DNA of 10,568 nucleotides from Candidatus Onthomorpha intestinigallinarum (lineage in GTDB: Bacteria; Bacteroidota; Bacteroidia; Bacteroidales; P3): NCBI GenBank assembly GCA_019114015.1, contig DXGG01000068.1, forward strand, positions 1 to 10,568, read 5' to 3'. Below the pieces are notes generated by a model. The model saw only the letters and a list, made by a program, of their open reading frames with translations. It did not search any database and was not told where the DNA came from. Numbering within the stretch: position 1 is the stretch's first letter; every line of letters starts with the position of its first letter. The translations under genes were made by a program, and so were the position numbers. This document shows positions 5,692 to 10,568 of this stretch, in pieces.

Positions 5692-8001
5692 TTATTCGAA
5701 ATAATTGCTTTCCAGCAGTTTGTACAGGGACTTGTCGTCGCCCATCACCCACACCATGTCGTTGCTTTTGAACTTGATGTGAGACGAAGGGTTTGGGATG
5801 GGAATGTCGTCACGTTCTATTCCCACCACTATGCAGTTGGTCTTCTTGTTCAACTGTGCGTCATAGAGGCTTTTGCCTATCCATGAGGAGTCCTTGCCGA
5901 CTATGAAAGTCATGCACTTTATTGTCGATTTCGGATCCGCCTGCTGTTGTTGGGTGAACTCGTGCAGCGTCCTTACGTCGTCGTAGTTCAGGTCAATGCC
6001 CTTGTAGTCGATGGTAGCCTCCTTGAGGTTCTGTATGAGACCTATGACCAACAGTATGTCGTCGGCCTGAATGCTGAAGTCCCCGTCCGGAAACACAATC
6101 TGTTCTCCGTTGCGGCTTACGGCCACGACTATCACATCGTATTTCATTCTAAGGTTAAGTTCCTTGAGTGTCTTGTTGTGGCATACTCCTCCGTTCTGTA
6201 CGGAATATGTGGTGATGTACAGGTGGTTGTCAATCCAATGGATGTTGTCGAGGTCAGACATGGGATGTCCGTCTTTTTCCGCCTTTTTCATTCTTTCCTC
6301 TATCTGTCTTTGGTTGAAGTTCTTCACAAAGCGGGATTCCAGTTTCCAGTATCTTTTCTGCAGACCTTTGCTCTGGAATATGAAGGCAAAGACTATGAGC
6401 GCTATTACCACGAGCAGAAATGGCGAGATGTTCCAATACACCCTTACAATCATGAACAGAAAGGACAGTGCGAGCATGTATCTGAAGCCTATCATGGCGG
6501 TTAGCAGCAACTTGTTGTTTTTGTTTGCCGACCATAGCGACAGGAAGAGCAGGGACTGTTTGCCGCGGTTGTGTATCATGCCTATGAGGAATGGAGATAT
6601 GAATACAATGCTTATTAGGCTGAAGAGCAACAGACCGAAAGTCTTGTTATCGAACTGCGAGGCAATCGGCAGCATGAACATGGCGGATATGAAGAATATC
6701 GACATGCATATCATGGAGAAAACCAACAGGCTGCCGAAGTAGGACAAGAGCAGCTGTCCCCACTTTGACTCCTTGGAGTATTCTGCCGTGTCTTCCGTCT
6801 TGTTCAGCCTTGCCAGCCATTTCTTTGGCAGTACGGACTCCACAACACCGTAAGCGGGCAGCGCCAGCTTTATGGTGTATGGCGTTGTGAAGGTGGTTAT
6901 CACGGAGGCTGCTATCACTATCGGGTATATATCCGGGGAGGTTACTCCGAGAGGCATACCCGTGGACGCTATTATGAATGAGAATTCTCCCATCTGTGCA
7001 AGGGAAAAACCCGACTGCATGGCAGTCTTTACGGACTGTCCCGCAACCCTTACGCCTGTGGTGGTGAATATCATTTTTCCCAATATGGAGGCCATCGCGA
7101 TAATTATCATCGTGCTGAAGTTCTCCACAAGTATGTCGGGGTTTACCATCATCCCCACCGAGACGAAAAACACCGCACCGAAGAAGTCCTTGATGGGATT
7201 TATCACCTTTTCTATATTCTCCAGTTCTATGGTCTCGGCAAGAATGGAGCCCATGATGAAGGCTCCGAGTGCGGAAGAGAACCCCGCCTTTGTCGCCAAT
7301 ACCACCATTGTCAGGCAAAGACCCATGGACACCAACAGCAGCAATTCGGGGTTGAGCAGTTTCTTTACTTTCTTGAGGAAAGTAGGTATAAGGTATATGC
7401 CCGCCACGAACCATATGACCAGAAAGAATACGAGCCGCGTGACCATGGTGAACAATTCGAAGCCTTCGAACGACTTGCTCACCGCAAAGGTGGAAAGCAT
7501 CACCATGAGCAGTATGGCGAACAGGTCCTCGAATATGAGTATGCCGAACACTATGGATGAGAAGCGCTCCTTCTGAAGGTTCATGTCGTTGAATGCCTTG
7601 ACGATTATGGCAGTCGAACTCATGCACAGCATTCCGCCCAACAGCAGACTGTCGGCGGTATTCCAGCCAATGAGCCTGCCTATGACGAATCCGAAAACGG
7701 AAAGGGCTACGACCTCGAACAGTACGGCCTTTCCGCCGATACGGCCTATGGACATCATTTTCTTGAAACTGAATTCGAGCCCCATACCGAACAAAAGGAA
7801 TATCACGCCTATGTCCGCCCACGTCGAGATGTTCTCCGGTGCGACGGTGGGGAAGAGCTTGAAGTGCGGACCTGCAAGAAATCCGGCCACTATGTAGCCC
7901 AGAACGACAGGCTGTTTCAGGAATTTGAAAAGAAGTCCGAAGACGGAACCCAATATCAGTATGATGGCCAAATCCGTTATGATAGAAGGAAGATGAGTCA
8001 T
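5692..8001 (-). CDS. CPA2-family cation:proton antiporter with two C-terminal TrkA_C (RCK_C) domains
   Basis: With the start at 8001 the protein has 769 residues. Residues ~5-390 form a Na+/H+ exchanger domain of the CPA2 (KefB/KefC-like) type. Signature segments are VLGYIVAGFLAGPHF, IFLLFGMGLEF, the discontinuous helix region MSSTAIIVKAF, IFEDLFAILL containing the Glu-Asp pair expected at the ion site, GFSSALGAFIMGSILAE and QMGEFSFIIAS. A second, less conserved membrane block spans ~400-540. The cytoplasmic tail carries two TrkA_C domains (~588-655 and ~694-769), which in related transporters bind regulatory ligands. No Rossmann GxGxxG motif is visible, so a full KTN/RCK_N domain seems absent. 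The likely job is K+ or Na+ exchange for protons at the inner membrane, for pH and ion balance. The frame is open upstream to 8058, but the conserved start of the exchanger fits the ATG at 8001, and a -7 promoter box lies inside the longer version. First gene of a three-transporter operon, divergent from rpsA. Confidence 0.93.
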   Translation of the reverse strand: MTHLPSIITDLAIILILGSVFGLLFKFLKQPVVLGYIVAGFLAGPHFKLFPTVAPENISTWADIGVIFLLFGMGLEFSFKKMMSIGRIGGKAVLFEVVALSVFGFVIGRLIGWNTADSLLLGGMLCMSSTAIIVKAFNDMNLQKERFSSIVFGILIFEDLFAILLMVMLSTFAVSKSFEGFELFTMVTRLVFFLVIWFVAGIYLIPTFLKKVKKLLNPELLLLVSMGLCLTMVVLATKAGFSSALGAFIMGSILAETIELENIEKVINPIKDFFGAVFFVSVGMMVNPDILVENFSTMIIIAMASILGKMIFTTTGVRVAGQSVKTAMQSGFSLAQMGEFSFIIASTGMPLGVTSPDIYPIVIAASVITTFTTPYTIKLALPAYGVVESVLPKKWLARLNKTEDTAEYSKESKWGQLLLSYFGSLLVFSMICMSIFFISAMFMLPIASQFDNKTFGLLLFSLISIVFISPFLIGMIHNRGKQSLLFLSLWSANKNNKLLLTAMIGFRYMLALSFLFMIVRVYWNISPFLLVVIALIVFAFIFQSKGLQKRYWKLESRFVKNFNQRQIEERMKKAEKDGHPMSDLDNIHWIDNHLYITTYSVQNGGVCHNKTLKELNLRMKYDVIVVAVSRNGEQIVFPDGDFSIQADDILLVIGLIQNLKEATIDYKGIDLNYDDVRTLHEFTQQQQADPKSTIKCMTFIVGKDSSWIGKSLYDAQLNKKTNCIVVGIERDDIPIPNPSSHIKFKSNDMVWVMGDDKSLYKLLESNYFE

Positions 8002-8023
8002 GACAACATAATATTTATGTCTG

Positions 8024-8031
8024 CAAAGGTA
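8024..8031 (-). promoter_or_regulatory. -7 promoter box of the transporter operon
   Basis: Read on the minus strand this is TACCTTTG, a full TAnnTTTG match, followed by GCAG. Transcription would start near 8017-8020, leaving a leader of under 20 bases before the antiporter ATG at 8001. No convincing -33 TTTG is found at 19-21 bases; the nearest TTG is 24 bases upstream. The box supports the shorter antiporter start. Confidence 0.55.
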
Positions 8032-8112
8032 CGCATTATTTTGTTTCCCCTTATGCAATCGTAGGCATTTCGTCGGACTTGATTACTTGAATAATAACTG
8101 GTCTGTGCTTCA

Positions 8113-8144
8113 TTTGTTTGTTTTGAAAAATAATAGTAATTTTG
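8113..8144 (+). promoter_or_regulatory. Near-consensus rpsA promoter
   Basis: TTTG (8113-8116), a 20-base spacer, then TAATTTTG (8137-8144): both boxes match the Bacteroidota housekeeping consensus with ideal spacing, as expected for a highly expressed ribosomal gene. Transcription should begin near 8150, giving a leader of about 105 bases. Confidence 0.85.
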
Positions 8145-8158
8145 CAGGCCGGTTCGGT

Positions 8159-8240
8159 CTTTGCATTTGCTTACTCAAACCGCGAATCCGTGCCGTTGTC
8201 AGTTTTATTATGTTTAACAGGCTTAGTAAGAAGCGCAAAG
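8159..8240 (+). promoter_or_regulatory. Structured rpsA mRNA leader
   Basis: CTTTGC (8159-8164) pairs with GCAAAG (8235-8240), and CTTACT (8170-8175) pairs with AGTAAG (8225-8230), forming a long-range stem with a small internal loop. It encloses about 50 bases and ends 16 bases before the ATG, leaving an A/T-rich single-stranded stretch at the start site. In gammaproteobacteria S1 represses its own mRNA through a structured, AU-rich leader without a strong Shine-Dalgarno. A comparable role here is inferred, and the stem was identified by eye. Confidence 0.4.
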
Positions 8241-8256
8241 AAAAATCATTTTTATA

Positions 8257-10041
8257 ATGAGAGATTTGAAAAACATTCAACCTTTGTCTGATTTTGATTG
8301 GAACGCGGTTGGAAATGAAGGAGAAAAGTATTCGTCCGAGGATACGCAGAAGATGTCCGAGGCCTATGAGAAAACGTTCAATCAGGTTGGAGACCAACAG
8401 GTTGTTGAAGGTGTGATTGTTGCCAAGGATAATCGTGAGGTTATAGTAAACATAGGATTCAAGTCGGACGGTGTTATTCCATTGTCGGAGTTCCGTTACA
8501 ATCCTGATTTGAAGGTAGGGGATACGGTAGAGGTATTCGTTGTTCAGAAGGAAGATGCAGGCGGACAGTTGATATTGTCTCACAAGAATGCCCGCATATT
8601 GAAATCATGGGAAAGAGTAAACGAGGCCTTTGATTCACAGGAGATAATAAAGGGATTCGTAAAGAGCAGGACCAAAGGCGGTCTTATTGTCGACATATTC
8701 GGCATAGAGGCGTTCTTGCCAGGCAGTCAGATAGACGTGAAGCCTATAAGAGATTATGACGTGTTTGTAGGAAAGATAATGGAATTCAAGGTTGTTAAAA
8801 TCAACCATGAATACAAGAACGTCGTAGTTTCGCACAAGGCTCTTATAGAGGATGAAATAGAGGCACAGAAGGCTGAGATCATTGCCCGTTTGGAGAAGGG
8901 TCAGGTGTTGGAAGGAACTGTAAAGAACATCACCTCGTATGGAGTATTCATCGACCTTGGCGGTGTTGACGGTTTGATACACATCACCGATTTGTCATGG
9001 GGAAGAATAAATCATCCTGAAGAAATAGTACAGTTGGATCAGAAGATAAAGGTGGTAATATTGGATTTCGACGAAAGCAAGAAACGTATAGCTTTGGGCT
9101 TGAAACAGTTGACGCCTCATCCATGGGACAGTCTTGATCCAAACTTGAAGGTTGGTGACAAGGTGAAAGGAAAGGTTGTGGTATTGGCCGACTATGGTGC
9201 ATTCGTTGAGATAGTTCCTGGCGTAGAGGGCTTGATACATGTTACTGAGATGTCATGGAGCCAGCATTTGAGAACGGCTCACGACTTCCTGAAGATAGGT
9301 GATGAGGTTGAAGCTGTCATCCTGACTTTGGACAGAGAGGAAAGAAAGATGTCCTTGGGAATAAAACAGCTTATACCTGATCCATGGACAAACATAACGG
9401 AGAAATATCCTGTTGGAAGCAAGCACGTTGCGGTTGTAAGAAACTTTACCAACTTTGGCATATTCGTTGAATTGGAAGAAGGTGTTGACGGCTTGATTCA
9501 CATATCCGATCTTTCATGGAGCAAGAAGATAAAGCATCCTGCCGAATTCACCAAGTTGGGAGAAAAGATAGATGTGGTTGTTTTGGAAGTGGATGTTGAA
9601 AACCGCCGTTTGAGTTTGGGTCACAAACAGTTGGAGGAAAACCCATGGGATGTGTTTGAAAGCATCTTTACTTTGAACTCCGTTCACGACGGTACCATAA
9701 TGAGCATAAACGACAAGGGTGGAGCAGTAGTTTCATTGCCTTACGGTGTTGAGGGCTTTGCACCTAAGTCTCACTTGCAGAAAGAGGACAAAACCATGGC
9801 CAAGGTGGATGAAAAGCTTCCGTTCAAGGTTATTGAGTTCTCCAAGGAAAATAAAAAGATAGTTGTTTCCCATACGCGTACATGGCAGGCTGAAGACTCT
9901 AAGAAGTCTGACGACAAGAAAGGCAGTTCCGAAGCGGCAACCGTGAAGAAAATAAACGAAAGTCTTGAAAAGACCACGCTTGGGGACATAGATGTCCTGG
10001 CTTCCTTGAAAGAGGAAATAGAGAAGAACAAGGAAAACTAA
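8257..10041 (+). CDS. rpsA: 30S ribosomal protein S1
   Basis: A 594-residue protein with six consecutive S1 RNA-binding domains, at roughly residues 49-116, 130-198, 216-284, 302-371, 388-457 and 475-540. Domains 3 to 5 show the most regular signatures: YGVFIDLGGVDGLIHITDLSW, YGAFVEIVPGVEGLIHVTEMSW and FGIFVELEEGVDGLIHISDLSW, each cut here to its core. Domains 1 and 2 are the diverged pair that docks S1 on the 30S subunit. The protein binds mRNA and helps the ribosome start on messages with weak or no Shine-Dalgarno, which suits a phylum where such sites are scarce. A charged Lys/Glu/Ser-rich tail (about 545-594) follows the last domain. Length fits Bacteroidota S1. The gene has its own promoter and terminator and appears monocistronic. 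Codon use is striking: ATA is the main Ile codon and TTG the main Leu codon despite expected high expression. Confidence 0.98.
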   Translation: MRDLKNIQPLSDFDWNAVGNEGEKYSSEDTQKMSEAYEKTFNQVGDQQVVEGVIVAKDNREVIVNIGFKSDGVIPLSEFRYNPDLKVGDTVEVFVVQKEDAGGQLILSHKNARILKSWERVNEAFDSQEIIKGFVKSRTKGGLIVDIFGIEAFLPGSQIDVKPIRDYDVFVGKIMEFKVVKINHEYKNVVVSHKALIEDEIEAQKAEIIARLEKGQVLEGTVKNITSYGVFIDLGGVDGLIHITDLSWGRINHPEEIVQLDQKIKVVILDFDESKKRIALGLKQLTPHPWDSLDPNLKVGDKVKGKVVVLADYGAFVEIVPGVEGLIHVTEMSWSQHLRTAHDFLKIGDEVEAVILTLDREERKMSLGIKQLIPDPWTNITEKYPVGSKHVAVVRNFTNFGIFVELEEGVDGLIHISDLSWSKKIKHPAEFTKLGEKIDVVVLEVDVENRRLSLGHKQLEENPWDVFESIFTLNSVHDGTIMSINDKGGAVVSLPYGVEGFAPKSHLQKEDKTMAKVDEKLPFKVIEFSKENKKIVVSHTRTWQAEDSKKSDDKKGSSEAATVKKINESLEKTTLGDIDVLASLKEEIEKNKEN

Positions 10042-10061
10042 ATAATTTCATAACGTTGCGG

Positions 10062-10097
10062 ATAGGTGTTCCATATATTTGTTGGAGCACCTATTTT
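10062..10097 (+). terminator. rpsA intrinsic terminator
   Basis: ATAGGTGTTCC (10062-10072) pairs with GGAGCACCTAT (10084-10094), 11 bp with one G-U pair and an 11-base loop, followed by a short T-run (10094-10097). It lies 20 bases after the rpsA stop codon and separates rpsA from the next gene. Confidence 0.8.
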
Positions 10098-10166
10098 CAT
10101 ATACTAAAACAGTGTATTTTTCGTTGAACAATAGAGATATTGTACTTTTTTGAAATTGTTGGTCGA

Positions 10167-10568
10167 ATGAAAAAAATATTATTGTTGCTGGGTTTGCTGC
10201 CCGGTATTTTGTCCGCTCAGTCTATCAGAGCCATTTATTCCACGCCTACATTCAATTCCCCACAGGGACCGTATGTAGAGATAAATACGTCCATAGATGC
10301 GACGAGTCTGAATTATGTCGATGTTTCTGGCAAACAGCGTTCCAATGTCGAGTTGACTGTTACTATAGCCAAGTATGACGATCCCGACAGCTTTGTTTAC
10401 GCCGACAAGAGACAGCTCGGTATGGACAAGGAACAATCCGCCGACAAGCAGATACTGGATATTCAAAGGGTAATGCTTGAAAACGGAAACTATATACTTA
10501 CACTGGAACTTGAGGACAGGAACTCAAAGGCGGAACCTACCAAAATAAAGGACTGGCTGAAGATATCC
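10167..10568 (+). CDS. GWxTD domain-containing secreted protein, N-terminal part (runs off the window)
   Basis: An open frame of 134 codons runs from ATG 10167 to the last base without a stop, so the gene continues outside. It opens with a classic signal peptide: MKK, a Leu-rich core, and LSAQ near residues 16-18 as cleavage site. The mature part reads IRAIYSTPTFNSPQGPYVEI..., then NVELTVTIAKYDD and LENGNYILTLELEDRNS. That succession (a TFN-x-GPYVE motif, then VELTV, then a NGxYxLxxELxD motif) matches the N-terminal beta-rich region of Bacteroidota GWxTD-domain proteins as I remember them. The defining GWxTD segment would lie beyond the window, so the family call rests on the N-terminus alone. 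Function of the family is poorly known; location is periplasm or cell surface. A weak promoter candidate lies at about 10117-10150 (TTTT, 21-base spacer, TACTTTTT). The rpsA terminator upstream implies separate transcription. Confidence 0.68.
   Translation, partial: MKKILLLLGLLPGILSAQSIRAIYSTPTFNSPQGPYVEINTSIDATSLNYVDVSGKQRSNVELTVTIAKYDDPDSFVYADKRQLGMDKEQSADKQILDIQRVMLENGNYILTLELEDRNSKAEPTKIKDWLKIS

Noticed and set aside
4729..5886. Open frame of 385 codons on the + strand across the BASS-like transporter
   Set aside because: It lies antisense to a clear membrane protein, its product is a Tyr/Gly/His/Glu-rich sequence with no family features, and it results from codon bias of the real gene on the other strand.
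6647..7822. Open frame of 391 codons on the minus strand inside the antiporter gene
   Set aside because: It is an out-of-frame reading of the antiporter gene, rich in Arg, His and Gly, without hydrophobic segments or motifs.
8002..8058. Longer antiporter start at 8058, adding 19 residues
   Set aside because: The extra residues are polar and unlike the family N-terminus, and the likely -7 promoter box (8024-8031) lies inside this stretch.

Overview
The window is chromosomal DNA from a member of the Bacteroidota, most likely order Bacteroidales. The evidence is the 23S/5S rRNA sequence style, promoters of the TTTG / TAnnTTTG type, scarce Shine-Dalgarno sequences, a six-domain ribosomal protein S1 and a GWxTD-type secreted protein. 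Genus cannot be fixed from the sequence alone.

Layout. (1) Positions 1-320 are the end of an rRNA operon: the 3' end of 23S, a short spacer without tRNA, 5S and a strong intrinsic terminator. (2) Positions about 321-3766 are an AT-rich accessory segment on the + strand. It holds an Abi_2/HEPN abortive-infection gene (551-1480) behind its own promoter and a GC-rich leader hairpin, then a gene-free stretch (1481-2122), then a 547-residue protein of unknown function (2123-3766). The gene-free stretch contains a promoter followed at once by an elaborately paired RNA (about 1814-2027). The 547-residue protein looks like a cytoplasmic helical module joined to a secreted or membrane-anchored protein. 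(3) Positions 3806-8001 are a minus-strand operon of three transporters: a CPA2 cation:proton antiporter with two C-terminal TrkA_C domains, a BASS/SBF-like transporter 12 nt downstream, and an EamA/DMT transporter overlapping the latter by 4 nt. (4) Positions 8113-10097 are the rpsA transcription unit: near-consensus promoter, structured leader, S1 gene and terminator. (5) From 10167 to the window edge is the start of a secreted GWxTD-family protein.

Base composition and codon use separate the housekeeping part (3806 onward, high use of Ile ATA and Leu TTG even in rpsA) from the AT-rich accessory part next to the rRNA operon, which suggests that the Abi gene, the RNA and the fusion protein were gained there. 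The Abi protein is a likely phage-defence RNase.

The least explained element is the RNA at 1814-2027 together with the fusion gene 96 nt downstream. The RNA has a 5' hairpin with a GTAA loop, then a 10-bp long-range closing stem enclosing a rod of four more paired arms and a capping hairpin. It could be a free non-coding RNA (6S-like size and shape) or a cis-acting leader. All pairings were found by eye and no folding or database search was run.
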